Part shown: positions 13,541 through 25,540 of the stretch, one piece after another
Layout of the letters: the number at the start of each line of letters is the position of its first letter
Numbering within the stretch: position 1 is the stretch's first letter
Assembly: GCF_030272615.1 (NCBI RefSeq)
Contig: NC_081412.1
Coordinates: 544,135,370-544,199,369 of the forward strand
Length of the DNA stretch: 64,000 nt
Direction of reading: 5' to 3'
Origin: Cryptomeria japonica
Taxonomy: Eukaryota > Streptophyta > Pinopsida > Cupressales > Cupressaceae
Program-made: the position numbers and the translations under genes
Notes under the pieces: model-generated
Database searches by the model: none
Told to the model about the DNA's origin: nothing
The model's input: only the letters and a program-made list of their open reading frames with translations

Positions 13541-15230
13541 TGATAATGGGCTCTAATTATTGACCTCCCATATCTTTTCAACGTAACCATTGCACACCAA
13601 GGTGCAATTGCTACAAAAAATGGTGGCCAATGTTTGTAGCATACAAAGCACTGCATGAAAATGTCCAAATTGTACATACGTAGTTTTAGACATACCACCA
13701 TTTATGAACTGCTTTGCAATCGAGCAGTATTCTTCTCCCCCATTACATTCTCTTGCACAATACTTGCCATTACTTCGCTTCGATCACAGAACAACATTTT
13801 TAATTTAATAAAAATCAACCCCAACATTATTACCACATGCCCAATGACAGAGTGACATCAAAGAAAAATTAAATGAAATGACGCAACTTAAATTGTGTAC
13901 ACATGGCAATACAATTGAAATTGAAAACTCAAAATGATGACTTATAGATTAGAAAAGTCACAAAGCATAAAATTCATCATCATTTACCCTATATGTTTGA
14001 TCACTGACAACGATAAAAATATCCTATTGAATATGTATTTAAATACATTTTTTTATGCACAAGTTTTAGTTGTACTCACTTCTAACCTCGTATTTGTAAA
14101 ATCATAATTCCCCTCCTACATTGGCTTTAACAAGAGTTTGAAATTTACTAGGTATCAAGGCTTCAACAAGAGTTTGAAATTTTAAAATAATATTTTAAAT
14201 TTTGTATAATATAATTATTAACTTTATTTTTTATTGAATTTTATATTTATTAATGGTAGAGATATCATGTGTTTAATATTTAATTGTGTTTTTCATATAT
14301 AAAGTTTATATTAAAATATATTTATTGTTATTATACATTAGGTTTTATATAATATATATTTTTAAATAAAAAATATATTATAATATATAATTAATTTATA
14401 ATACTGATTAAAATATTAAATATATTATATGTTAAGCATTATATATATTTATTATTTAATATGGTTAGAAGTGAGTCACTTAATGAAATGATGGCTTTTT
14501 GTCACTTTATGGCTTGTCGTTCATTATTTTGGTTCTTTGTTTCCCATTTTTCAATCCTTGTCATTTATTTTCTCATTTTATCCATTATTTGTTTATAAGA
14601 GATTATATTATTATGCTTTAGTAGGGTTTCATAATATCTTTCCACCAAACTCTATTGGTCGACATCATTGAAAACATGGCACAATATGTATAGTATAACA
14701 TGCAAATTTTTAAGAATGGTGTGCAATACAAACCAATGAATAGCCATCATCGTAGAGGCCCTTTGTCTCCATCTAACTACTATAATCTCTCTCTCTCTCT
14801 CTACCTCTCTCTCAATCTTCCCCCTCCACCCCTCTTTCTATTCCTATCTATCCCCTACTCCTTATTGTAAACATAACATGAGCATGTTGGTAATAGAACC
14901 TTATTGTCTTCTTCATTTAGAGGTCTTATTCCAATCATGTTTGTATCCTTCTAGATAGATGCAAACATTATTTAAAGCTACACTTTTCCATTGAGACCTT
15001 TGTAGCACAAAAACCATCATTTTCTATATAGCCTACCAATTCACCTTGTGTAATTTTTTATATTAAATCAACAAATCCATTTCATGTATTGAACAAATGT
15101 ATACAAAAAATAGACCAAAAATTTATAATTAAACTTTTTTGGCGTATGTGCTATTGCTAATAATATTTTGCGAGGATATCGTGAGAGCCGTGTATTCCAG
15201 CAGGAATCATACCTTCTAAGTAAGGTAAGA
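13541..15230. other. Region upstream of the GLR gene
   Basis: No gene supported. 14,150-14,460 is extremely AT-rich. 14,787-14,880 is a second small pyrimidine-rich patch (CT repeats, then CCCCTCCACCCC). It is followed by TTGTAAACATAACATGAGCA, which repeats the phrase ending the main tract at 13,515-13,545. The duplication suggests that the pyrimidine tract and its flank belong to one dispersed repeat. Confidence 0.45.
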
Positions 15231-15236
15231 GTGGCG

Positions 15237-15298
15237 GACTTACAGTTTGATAAATTCTTCGGAGAGTGACTTACAGTTTGAAAAATTCTTCGGAGAGT
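15237..15298 (+). repeat. Tandem duplication of a 31-bp unit upstream of the GLR gene
   Basis: Two adjacent 31-bp units (15,237-15,267 and 15,268-15,298) begin GACTTACAGTTTGA and end TTCTTCGGAGAGT. They differ at one base. They sit about 330-390 bp before the GLR start codon, in its probable promoter. Confidence 0.9.
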
Positions 15299-15404
15299 GG
15301 CGGAATTGATCTTTATACGGCGCAGAAAGGATTCAACTTTATTTGCCAAGGAGTAATTATTGCTCTTTGAATGCTAAGACTATCTCTTTTTCTAATTTTG
15401 TATG

Positions 15405-15412
15405 TATATAAT
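15405..15412 (+). promoter_or_regulatory. Possible TATA box of the GLR gene
   Basis: TATATAAT lies about 220 bp before the chosen start codon. Spacing is plausible for a plant gene with a moderate 5' leader, but the surrounding DNA is AT-rich, so a chance match is quite possible. Confidence 0.25.
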
Positions 15413-15629
15413 CTTCTAGAATTTCGAGAGTACATACAAAATGGATGAATACAGCCACCATATTTAGGCTCAGAATTTGGTCAACATCCATCTGTCTACC
15501 TACAGTGTAGATGAATTCACATTTAATGAATCAGTAAAGAAGAAATTTTAGAGTTCGATTCTCACATTGCTACACAATAAGACTAGATATGGTAGAGCAA
15601 GTTTTGGATGTCCAGTGTTGAAGATTGCT

Positions 15630-15837
15630 ATGGCTATGGGTGCTCTTTTGTTATGTGCTCCATCAATAAATATAGGTGCTATTATCGCCTTGGACACAAC
15701 TAATGGAAAAATAGCCAAGACTGCTATCGAAATGGCGATTGAAGATGTAAACAGAAACGCCAGTCTTCTGAATGACACGCTCCTCAATATTGATATCCGA
15801 GACTCCAAACAAGATGCACTCATAGGCGCTTCTGCAG
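15630..15837 (+). CDS. GLR exon 1 (start of amino-terminal domain)
   Basis: The first in-frame ATG is at 15,630. It encodes MAMGALLLCAPSINIGAIIA and the beginning of the ligand-binding-like amino-terminal domain (KTAIEMAIEDVNRNASLL). It ends ...GCAG before the donor GTAATAAC, and codon phase 1 continues exactly in exon 2 to give ASAALDLL. The signal peptide is unusually short, so an upstream leader exon cannot be excluded. Confidence 0.7.
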
Positions 15838-15971
15838 GTAATAACACGTCCTCTACCCACCATAATCATATTATTAAAGGAATATATCTGTTTATTATTT
15901 ATCTCTCTTTAAATTCACACTCTGGGTATAGAAAGAAATACCAATGGGTTTCCTCGAAATGAGCATTGCAG

Positions 15972-17287
15972 CATTGGATCTGCTCAGAAAAGGATGTGTA
16001 AGCATAGTCGGTCCACAAACCTCCGTGGTGGCTGAGTTTGTAGCGTATTTGGGCGTTGCCGCGCGTGTTCCAGTTGTAACATTTGGAGCAACAAATCCCT
16101 CTGTCTCAATGCATCGATACCCTTACTTCGTTCGTATGGTGCCCAGTGATACAACACAAATGACAGCAATAGCAAAGCTGATAGAAAAGTACAGATGGAG
16201 GGATGTGGCGCTTGTGTATGTAGATGATGATTTGGGGACGGGGGCCATTCCCGCCTTAAACGATGCCTTGCGACAGGTTGAGGCAAAAATTGTTTTCAAA
16301 GCTGCAGTCTCTCCCAAGGCGAACGTCTCTGCAATGCGAAGGATACTTGAGCATAAGCTTATGAAGCTGGAGTCGCGAGTATTCATCGTGCATATGCATC
16401 CGGATTTGGCCCTAATCCTGTTTTCCGAGGCGTACAAATTAAGAATGATGAGCAGTGAGTATGTATGGATCATTACCGACGGATTGGCCAGCCTATTAGA
16501 TTCGTTCAACGCCACTTCTCTCCTCTCCATGAACGGTGTGGTGGGGGTTAAAAGAAAGCTCACACAAACCAACCTGCCAAGGCTGAATGAATTTGCTAGA
16601 AGATGGAAGAAGCGGTTTAAAGCCCAGAATCCTACAATACCAAGCCTGGAATTAAATGCCCGTGCGCTTGTTGCATATGATACAGTGTGGGCAATTGCTA
16701 TCGCAATCGATCATCTCCTGCGTATGGAAGCATTCAATGGTAACTTTTCAGAGGCTTCTCGCAGCACCAAATTTCTGAATTTCAAGGGTTTTGAGGGTGG
16801 AGAGCAGTTGCTTAATCAGATCCTAGAGACAAACTTTCTTGGCTTGAGTGGTCCTGTTCGAATTAGTAAAGAAAGCGGAGATCCTCTGGAGAGCTCGTAT
16901 GACATTATCAATGTTGTTGGCAGTCGTATTAATGTAATTGGGTCATGGACAGAAAGGGGCTTGAATATTACTTCAACACAAGTAGTTAATTGGGGTGGTG
17001 GATCAGGAAAAACACCACGTGGGTGGGAGATACCTGCACCAGGCAAGAAACTGAAAATAGCGGTGCCTTGGGAGTTAGGGTTTTCACAATTCGTCAGCGT
17101 AAAACCAGTTCAAGCCAAGGCAGGTGCACTAAATAAGACATATGAGATTAAAGGCTTCTGTATTGAAGTGTTCAAATCGGTGCTCAAGAGATTGGATTAT
17201 GAATTGCCATATGAATTGATACCTTATGGAACTGGCAATGTCACCGAGGGCTACTATGATGACCTCGTCTACCAGGTCTATCTCCAG
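15972..17287 (+). CDS. GLR exon 2 (amino-terminal domain and S1 lobe)
   Basis: This is the large exon typical of plant GLRs. The acceptor is TTGCAG at 15,966-15,971. The product reads VSIVGPQTSVVAEFVAYLG, VPVVTFGATNPSVS, YPYFVRMVPSDTTQM, WIITDG, then S1 from KLKIAVPW to YDDLVYQVYLQ. Exons 1 and 2 together make 508 complete codons with no internal stop. The donor is CAG|GTCAGT. Confidence 0.9.
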
Positions 17288-17373
17288 GTCAGTTAACTTA
17301 TTTTTTTCGTTTCTGTAATGTGAATCTATATTTCCAACTGATTGACTGGAATAAAATGTGAAAACGGAAGCAG

Positions 17374-17654
17374 AAATTTGATGCGGTAGTGGGAAATGTA
17401 GCAGTGATAGCAAATCGGAGCAAGTATGTAGATTTCACACAGCCGTACACGGAGACGGGACTGATAATGGTGGTAGCAAATTCAGACGAGGGATCAAGTG
17501 ACCCTTGGGCCTTCCTGCTCCCATTTACTCCGGCCATGTGGATAACTACTATTGCATTTTTCTTCTTCACGGGAGGAGTTGTTTCGTTTCTGGAGCACAA
17601 GCAAAATAGGCAATTCAGAGGGAATCCTCGGAATCAAATCTTGACATTCATCTG
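17374..17654 (+). CDS. GLR exon 3 (end of S1, M1, start of pore)
   Basis: It follows an 86-bp intron with acceptor GGAAGCAG. The product runs KFDAVVGNVAVIANRSKYVD, FTQPYTETGLIMVV, the M1 helix (MWITTIAFFFFTGG), then NPRNQILTFIW at the pore entrance. It ends TCTG|GTACTT; the split Trp codon is completed by exon 4. Confidence 0.88.
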
Positions 17655-19637
17655 GTACTTCTCTTGCTCACTCTCTCTTTGTTTCTATGGCATTATACAT
17701 AAATCAATAGCTATGTATCCATCTTCAATACTTACTTTACTAAGGACAGTAAAGCTTAAACGGTCCAGACCTTCTCGTGAAGATAGATGGTCACTGTTAT
17801 TAGGGCGAGGAGCCATAAAACAGATGAGCTGTTCGTGGTGATCATCGACAACTTGTCTTACCCACTAGATTCGGGCAATCTTCCCGTCAACTGTAGTAAG
17901 CCGTTGTGGGCACGTAGTTCCCACTTTCTGCCAATCCGCATCCATTCATTCACGTGGATGATGCTCACTCCCTGGGCCCTTCAATCCCAATCCTATCATC
18001 TCCCACTCCCTAACTTTTTTAATCGAAATAAATGATCATTTTCAGAAGTTGGAGAGATTGTGCAGTTTCAGATACATAAATGATTAGTCAACCTTAAAAA
18101 ATATTAGTCAATTGCAGAAGCAATTAAATCTGATAACATTAATAAAAATAATAATTTTAAACTTAAAAAATGATTTTTAATAATAACCTTGATTAATACA
18201 TTTGATTAATTTAAATTACTAAACCGAATAAAAGCATAAAAAAGCTTTTCCAACTACCCGCTTGGTTTGCAATCAAGTGAAAATATTTTCTTAAATCTTA
18301 AAAAATAATTTTTTTTAACTTATTTGAATGGCATCTTACTCCCAAGAAGCTTCTTAGGTGGGAGGTTTTTACAAACATATAAAATAAAATTAAAAGCTCT
18401 ATTAGAAAGAGATTTTAAGTTTGAGAATATAGAAATGTTTATTACTTATAAAATTGAATGAGATGCATTTTATTAAATTCTCATGATTAGATTATGTGTC
18501 TCAAAGTGTTATAAGAAAATTTTATTCTGTGAAAGAGTCATTTATCAAATATATAAATATTTATTTATTTATTAAAAACTCAATTTAAATTTAAGAATAA
18601 TTGTAATTAATAACTTATACTTATTTTTAAAAATATTATTGTGAATTAGTTTAAATCTGAATTTAGGATTTGTTATGTTGTGTTGGGGTGTTCTATCATT
18701 AAGTTATTGATTTATTTGTTGTTTAGATCATTTGTAGTTTAGGTGTGGCTCATTTTCGTACAGCTCGCTTAGATTACTATGTAGATGTAGGACCTCTGAG
18801 TTGTGATTAAAGTACTGTACAATTAAGATACCAACCAAGTTAGTGACTAATCCATCTTTGATCCATGTGTAGTTCATTTTCTAACAATCTTACCATCATT
18901 TTGGTTATCTATGATTGTTCTTGTTTAAATTAATGATATTATTAAAATGTATAGCTTTTTAATGAGTTCAAATGTGTTTTTAATTGTAGATGCATATTTC
19001 AAGTGTAAATAATGTGTATTACAATTGCTTCTATTTTTTCTATATAAAAATTTATATTTGTTTGTATATCACACCTAGGGGAAGAGGACCAGCTACAGCC
19101 CATGTTCAAATGACACTGAAATGTGCACTGTTGACCATTGCCAAAAAAGTCTTTGAAATTCTGATGTACCGTTTAAAATCTATGGATGCACGAAATTAAC
19201 TATAACAAGTACTGATGCTTCCCATAACATGTTATACTTCTATGTCATGTTGTCTAACACCTTTCTATAAGATGTATAAGATGTTTCTCCCACACATTAG
19301 ATGTCTGATACAACAACTTTAATGTATTTCCTATCAATTTGTTGGATCACTTGCAAGTTCTTATTATGGCATCCCGTTGACGTCGTGATCTCCCTTCACC
19401 CTAGCCAAAAATTTGTTTAAATTATTAAAAATATTGATTTCAAACGCCTTCTCCTACATCGGAACCCAGGTGACAATTTGCAAGCTAAATTGAAATTAAA
19501 GTCCACTAACACGGAAGAGAAAAACAATTTTGTCAATGTTTTAGTGAAAAAATGCCCAACTTAACCTATCAACATCTATACAGCATACGAAGCTTTCCAA
19601 TTTTTCTGATTGAATTATTTAATCTTTTAACATGCAG
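17655..19637 (+). other. GLR intron 3 (1,983 bp)
   Basis: Bounded by GTACTT at the 5' end and ACATGCAG at the 3' end. The interior is AT-rich. It holds no recognisable gene; short open frames near 17,790-18,035 and 18,990-19,199 show no motif. Confidence 0.75.
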
Positions 19638-19669
19638 GTTCTCTTTTTCCACACTCTTCAAGACTCAGA
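19638..19669 (+). CDS. GLR exon 4 (pore helix, 32 bp)
   Basis: This micro-exon encodes WFSFSTLFKTQ across its junctions, matching the family's conserved WFSFST pore segment. The acceptor is ATGCAG and the donor A|GTAAGA. Phase fits both neighbours and gives KTQRERIVSSLGK at the next junction. Confidence 0.85.
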
Positions 19670-19768
19670 GTAAGAAGATTCTATCCCTTTCTTTTCATTG
19701 CAGATGGTCAAACTATAGTGCAATTTACAATGCTTTCAAATTCCAAATTAATTTTGTGGATTACGCAG

Positions 19769-20121
19769 GGGAGAGGATTGTGAGCAGTCTGGGCAAAGCA
19801 GTGGTGATAATTTGGTCTTTTGTAGTTTTAGTGTTAGCGTCTAGTTACACCGCCAGCCTGTCGTCAATGCTTACCGAGAGGGAAATTGTACCAAAGTTTG
19901 AAAGCCTTGAATCTCTCATTGTCCAAAATTTGCCAATCGGGTATCACCAGGGATCTTTCATAGACAAGTATTTGGAACACCAGTTGGGTGTGAACAAAAG
20001 TTTGCTTTGCCCATACTCATCTGTACAAGAGTACACAATTGCACTGAAGAACGGACCCACCAACGGAGGGGTAGCCGCCATATTTGACGATCAAACTATT
20101 TCTAATTCACGAATCGTATGA
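19769..20121 (+). CDS. GLR exon 5 (M3 and S2), ends at a premature TGA
   Basis: It starts after TTACGCAG. It encodes M3 with the SYTAS gating motif (SSYTASLSSMLTEREIV), then S2 (YHQGSFIDKYLEHQLGV, TNGGVAAIFDD). Family members normally continue with about 30 more residues before the segment found in exon 6. Here the frame runs QTISNSRIV and stops. The last usable splice donor is lost, so a deletion spanning exon end and intron start is likely. Confidence 0.8.
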
Positions 20122-20143
20122 TTGATTCCAATTGTGTGTACAG

Positions 20144-20578
20144 GTGTTTCCAAAGGGGTCTCCGCTGGTTTCAGACATTTCCAAGGCTATATTAAATCTC
20201 TCAGAAAGCACAGAGATGCAGGAAATAAGGAAAAGGTGGTTCAATTCAAGTGAAAGAAAATGCAATGCAGAGTCTGGCGGACTGGAATCAAACAGATTGA
20301 GCCTCAACAACTTTTGGGGTGTATTTTTGCTGACAGGATGTGTGTCATTTCTCAGCCTGGTCTACTATTTCTGTCGCCTACTTTACCGGTTTGTGTACAG
20401 AAGCGATAATTCATCTCATGTTAAATCCATCTGCTCCCGATTGCGAACGTTTGCCAATTATGCAGACCAGAAGGACGTCCCGCCACCAAAAAGAAAGAGA
20501 TGTGAAACCGCCATTTCGTCAAATGGAACCGCCGCCTCCAATTCCTTTCAAATCACTGTTTCAGCAGGACACATATAA
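20144..20578 (+). CDS. GLR exon 6 (end of S2, M4, cytosolic tail)
   Basis: It begins after TGTACAG. It encodes VFPKGSPLVSDISKAILNLS and MQEIRKRWFN, then the M4 helix (FWGVFLLTGCVSFLSLVYYF) and a basic tail (PPPKRKR), ending with TAA. The reading frame is intact. It can only be joined to exon 5 if the missing S2 segment or another donor exists. Confidence 0.8.
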   Translation: MFPKGSPLVSDISKAILNLSESTEMQEIRKRWFNSSERKCNAESGGLESNRLSLNNFWGVFLLTGCVSFLSLVYYFCRLLYRFVYRSDNSSHVKSICSRLRTFANYADQKDVPPPKRKRCETAISSNGTAASNSFQITVSAGHI

Positions 20579-20807
20579 GCGGCACTCCATATCAACTAAA
20601 ACTACGCTAGCTTGTAAACGTATCTTGACCACAAAGAGTGAAGACTGGGTCAACTTAAATTATCATGTCCATGGCTAATTGCAGTACTGCTACTGATACA
20701 ATAACGGATAAGTCAAGCTCACTGTGACAATTTATGTCTAGTCTTTGTAATTTGGTGAGGTGTGCAATGCATGTATGTTACTTCCCTTTTTTAATAATTA
20801 AACCTTT

Positions 20808-20813
20808 AATAAA
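20808..20813 (+). terminator. Poly(A) signal AATAAA of the GLR gene
   Basis: AATAAA lies 230 bp after the stop codon, in a T-rich 3' region. Position and sequence fit a plant near-upstream polyadenylation element. Confidence 0.5.
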
Positions 20814-20829
20814 GAAATGTTTGTGGACA

Positions 20830-22600
20830 AATGTCTCGCATCCATTTTAAACCTGCATTCTAGTTGTATGTCGGAGTCTTGTTTATAGTGGCTATCGTGA
20901 TAGACTAAGTCTGATCTTTGGATTCCCTTGATTTCCCTCACACATTATATCCTTCCTAAGCTTTATACATCATGAAATATTCATAAATAGAATTCTAAAA
21001 ATGTTCATTAAGAATAAAAAAATCTTCATATCTTTCTGATTTCTAAATTAGTTTAATGAAATGCTTTCAATCAAATATCGTTGTTGGCATGTGGACATGA
21101 TATTGAGAGTTTTTTTTAATTGACATGTCATTTATAGAAGAATTAAACATCAAACCGAACTTAAAGACATGCACAATATGTTAAATTTAAAGGAAGATAA
21201 ATAACTAATGTTATGTAGCAAAATGTAAGAATTCAACTATTATGTAAGATTTTATATCTAATCTAATTGTTCTATATACTAAAATTAGCATCATATTTAC
21301 TTTGTTAGTGTAGAGGGAAATCTTGACAAAAGGAATTCCATTTTTTAATCTTTTGATTGAATTTCCCTACTAATGAATCTAAGAGCTACCATAACTTGTT
21401 GAGCCTAAAATTTTTGGAGAGTGGCAAAATCTTATAAACTCTAATTTAATTTGTAATGTTCCCTATCTATATATTTTTGTTTAATTTCTAAGTGCTAGCC
21501 TCAAAATCATCTTAAGTATAGGAATAGAATGCAAAAGGTTAAAGCAATAATAAACCATCATTCTAAATCAAGAGAAATACGTTTAGATTGAGCATAAAGA
21601 TGATTAAGTCAAATTCTTACATTCACTTGCTAAAGAAAAATATATCCTTTATTTTCTCATAGATATGAGTGATGTATTTATTCTTTGAATTATTCAAGAT
21701 CTTGATAGTATATAATACTATGATGCATGTTTTGTGTGTGCTCTTGATGTGTTATGTGCACATATAAGTGTTAGCATGAGGAGAGATAAAGGACTTGAGG
21801 GATTGAGTAATAGGTGTTTGAAGAAGGATATGAATGGTTGAAATTAAATGATGGATGGATGACATAGATTAAAATAGACATTCTTGGGGCATTGGATCAT
21901 GTACAAGAGGAAATATGGTGTGCCTATATTTAAGCCCAAGTGAACAATGACACAAACTTAATTTTATTAATATATACACATGTATGGTGAAAAATCATAA
22001 CCACCTAGAAGGTTGTGAGAGGATAAATCTAACATGGGTGTGAGAGAATCCCTCCCATACATACTAACAATGGTGGCCACCTAATAGGTTTAGGTGTCTA
22101 AAAAAGACACCCTTGAGGGAGATTTCATTTTACAAGTCTCTTATAGAATTCATTATATGATTAATGGAAGATCCCGCTATCAACATAAGAGAAATTCTAA
22201 AATATTTGAATAAAAAAAGTATCTGAATGAAAAAATTATTTCATTTTCTTTACAAATAAAGTTTAATCCTTTCAATTTGCTATTATCTTTCTCTGGTTCC
22301 TTTTTTAGGTGGGCTAAGACACCTAGTGCCATAGTTTTAGTGGAGTAGGGCACCCAATTCCATAGTCCTTCCAAAAGATGCCCAAATTTAAACATTTTCA
22401 AGTTTTAATTTTTTCCATTCATTATCCAATCTTGATTTCACTTGATCGTTGGAAGTTAACTTATAGTTAGAAATACCTTATGAACCCTATATATAGGAAT
22501 AATTTATCACTAATAAGTTACCTAAGATCCTTATAGGAGTTCCTATTCATTGAGAAAAGTATTATTGAGAAAGTGCTTTCATATTTGAGCATTATGGAGC
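20830..22600. other. AT-rich intergenic DNA, no gene seen
   Basis: No convincing coding region on either strand. No paired repeat inside the window was noticed. Confidence 0.45.
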
Positions 22601-22609
22601 AACAAGATA

Positions 22610-23830
22610 GAACAACCTATTAGGGTAACTGGTGGACAACTAAGAGAGGGGGGTGAATCAGTTGTCAATAGATTATGAAACTTTAAGAACACAAAACCTT
22701 TTATTGGAATGCATAAACAAAATACCAGAATATAAGATATATAAGTTAAGCAAAAACATAAATCATAGAACAATTACTATTCATCCGCAACACATAACAC
22801 CAAGATTTGTACGTGGAAAACCCGTTAAAAGGAAAAACCATAGTGGGAAGCCTACCCACATTCAGATAACAGTTTTGCAGTAAGTATGTGATTACAATAA
22901 GAGGGCCCTACACATGCAAGAAGGCCAACAAGCTAGAGTGCACTGCTCATCACAAAAGGAGCCTCACTGACTACAAAATAAATCCAGACCAATCCGGAAA
23001 GATGAATGAACTGCAAGAATAGCATCTCCTATGCCTAAGTATAGTTCTGGTTAAGCTCAATACCAGAGGTCTTAAACCTATTACAAAAACTCAATTTGAT
23101 CACCTATGATTGACCAAAACCTCTGCATATGATTACAACTTTATTCGCCTACAAATAATCCCATAACCTTTCGTAACCATGATCTACAAAGAGATCTTAC
23201 ATCGTATATATACCAACCCAGAACCTAAACAATTAGGTCAACCACCTAAAAGATAATATAATAAATCTGTTACATAATCCCACAAACCAATGATAAACCA
23301 ATTGATAAATCCAACCGGTAATGCATCAGGAGCATCAACCAACACGTTACATAAACCGGTCCATAACCTAACAGAATAAGACCAAACCTAAAATAGGTCA
23401 CCATAAGCCAAATGGAACACCATTGATCAATTGGAACATGAACAAGATAACTAACTGAATCTTGACAACCTTCTAGAAGCCGCACCAACACCGCTTATCA
23501 GATTCATCAAAAGATCTTCAACAAAGCTCTACTGGGTAAACCCTTACCGATAACCAAAAGGCTTACTAGAACAAATAGCTACCAAATCATCAATCTTGAA
23601 CCAACTGAATGTGATACGCATCAGAAACACATGAATAACCAATCCAAACCAATTCCAATAGCCAAAACATACTGAAGACAAATCTCCTGACCATCATCAA
23701 AGTCCAACCACTCTACTAAACCCGATAGACAACAAAAGAGATAGTGTTGACATCAATGAAAAACATCAATGCAACACATAATGAATTCCTCCAAATCACC
23801 AACACAACCTACATGCAAGTATGTTTTCAT
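22610..23830. repeat. Dispersed-repeat-like block, possibly part of an LTR
   Basis: It begins near ACTAAGAGAGGGGGGTGAAT and has lower A/T skew than its flanks, with many CCAACC/ACCAAT words. The style recalls LTR sequences I associate with conifer genomes; that is from memory, not a search. No second copy, target duplication or coding domain was found, so the class is uncertain. Confidence 0.35.
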
Positions 23831-25540
23831 GATTGATCTTGTTATTCCTTGTCATGTCTTGTTATTGAATCACTTGAATGAATTATCTAAAGATAATTAT
23901 ATTACCACCATTATGAATTTTTAAGGTAATCTTACTTTGATTCAACATTTAAATATTTATTTATCCTCTGTCCTACCAAGGGTAAACTCTCTTTTTCATC
24001 GTTATAGTTGTACTAAAGGTGGAAACATCAACATGGATTTTGACTCATGAAAGCCTCTATACAACACGATATTTTTCTCCTTTATTTATGTAGGTTACAA
24101 ATTCAAGAGTTGAAAGTTCCAAACTTGTGCACTGTAGATTGAGATGCATAGTCCCAAACTTTGAATAGGCAAAAACCCCTAGACTTTGCCAATTTTCTCA
24201 CTTGATTGACAATTTTAGGCTATAATTTTAAGGGAAATATATATATATAGATTCTCTAGATATAGAATCTAAAGCCTTAGCTTATGAAGATACCTCCATG
24301 TCTAGGGTTACTAGCTCGCTAGACCAATACTTTTAGCTCTAGATTTCAATAACAGGTTTTTCTTTGCATCTCATTTCTTGATATGTAATTATATGCATTT
24401 TTTTTGTTCTATATCAATTTTTTGATGTTGAAACTTATCAATTTTGCATCACTTTATCTTGATGTTATCTTTTCATATCAAATGATGTCCAATCATATTA
24501 AACATTAAAAAGAGGAAATAATAATACACAACATACAACTCTCCTTTAGTAACAAAGTTGGATCCTGGTGGCTATTTCTATGAATGATATTGATTTAGAT
24601 CCTAGTTTATATCTCTAGACTAGGACTCCATTTTCCCATAATTTCACACCATTAATTATGATGAAGGTGTATTTACCTACATAGTTAGACCTATAAATAA
24701 ATAAGATAACTCTCTGACATATCATCATATCATCTATTATTGAATTCATATTCTATTGTTTGATTATTGGACATCACTCCTTCAAAGTAGTCTACTATAT
24801 TTACAATCTTTGCATTTATTTCCAAGATATCATAACACTTTTAAAAGTCCATTATGAAATATTTATTCATCTATTCTTTGTATTTTGGAGGAAATATGAT
24901 TTTTTGAACATATACTATATTAGTTGTTAACAGTGTACATAGGGCTAAACTTATTTATGTTTAATTTAACATATATTGCCTTTTCTTCTTGCTCATTTTC
25001 TTATTTTTCTAAGAAATGTAAGTGGTTTTATATCTTTAATATCTATTTAGGGTTTCATTATTTTTCCCTTTTATTCTTTCCCATTTTGTACATTTAAATA
25101 AAACTAATCATAAAGAGGAAGATATTTTCTCAAATATAGAGGATTATTACTCATTCAATGGTATTTTTTTTCAATTATTCCAAGTACATGTCACTACCCA
25201 TTGGACAATTAATAAGAATAAGCATAAAACTAACATCAATCTATTCACTTTTAAATATTTTGTGAACCCAATCATTCTAAAAGTGTGAGCTAAAAGAACA
25301 TGAATACAATATGAAATAAAAAATTCTCCAAAGGTTTTTATGGACACCATAATACTTACAATATCATCATATATCAAATATTAAGTTTCAAGAAAGTGTA
25401 ATTATGGGAATTTCATGTACTCTATAATTTTAACACTATATTTTACACTCATATTAGCATTTATCTCACATAGTATGTTCTTAGGTCCATTCAAAGATAT
25501 CATACCAATTTTCTTACTCTTGGTGTTTTAATTAGATAAA
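23831..25540. other. AT-rich intergenic DNA, no gene seen
   Basis: No supported gene, RNA or terminal repeat. Contains only short random frames. Confidence 0.4.

Larger units (their letters stand above)
15630..20578 (+). pseudogene. Glutamate receptor-like (GLR) channel gene, six exons, probably inactivated
   Basis: Plant GLRs are ligand-gated cation channels of the plasma or inner membranes. They have an amino-terminal Venus-flytrap domain, a two-lobed ligand-binding domain (S1, S2), and membrane segments M1, pore loop, M3 and M4. All are recognisable in order: INIGAIIALDTTNGKIAKTA at the N-terminus, S1 (KLKIAVPWELGFSQF, then YEIKGFCIEVF), M1 (MWITTIAFFFFTGGVVSF), pore (TFIWFSFSTLF), M3 (WSFVVLVLASSYTASLSSML) and M4 (GVFLLTGCVSFLSLVYYFC). 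Exons join in frame at GT...AG sites up to exon 5. There the S2 lobe breaks off after GGVAAIFDDQ, hits TGA at 20,119-20,121, and resumes at VFPKGSPLVSDISKAI. About 30 residues usual at this point (the stretch leading to the GWGF-like motif) are missing. The family assignment is firm; loss of function is inferred. The start at 15,630 gives only a short hydrophobic leader. Confidence 0.85.

Noticed and set aside
15984-16572. Minus-strand frames of 100-149 codons opposite the GLR exon
   Set aside because: Shadows of a well-supported coding exon on the other strand.
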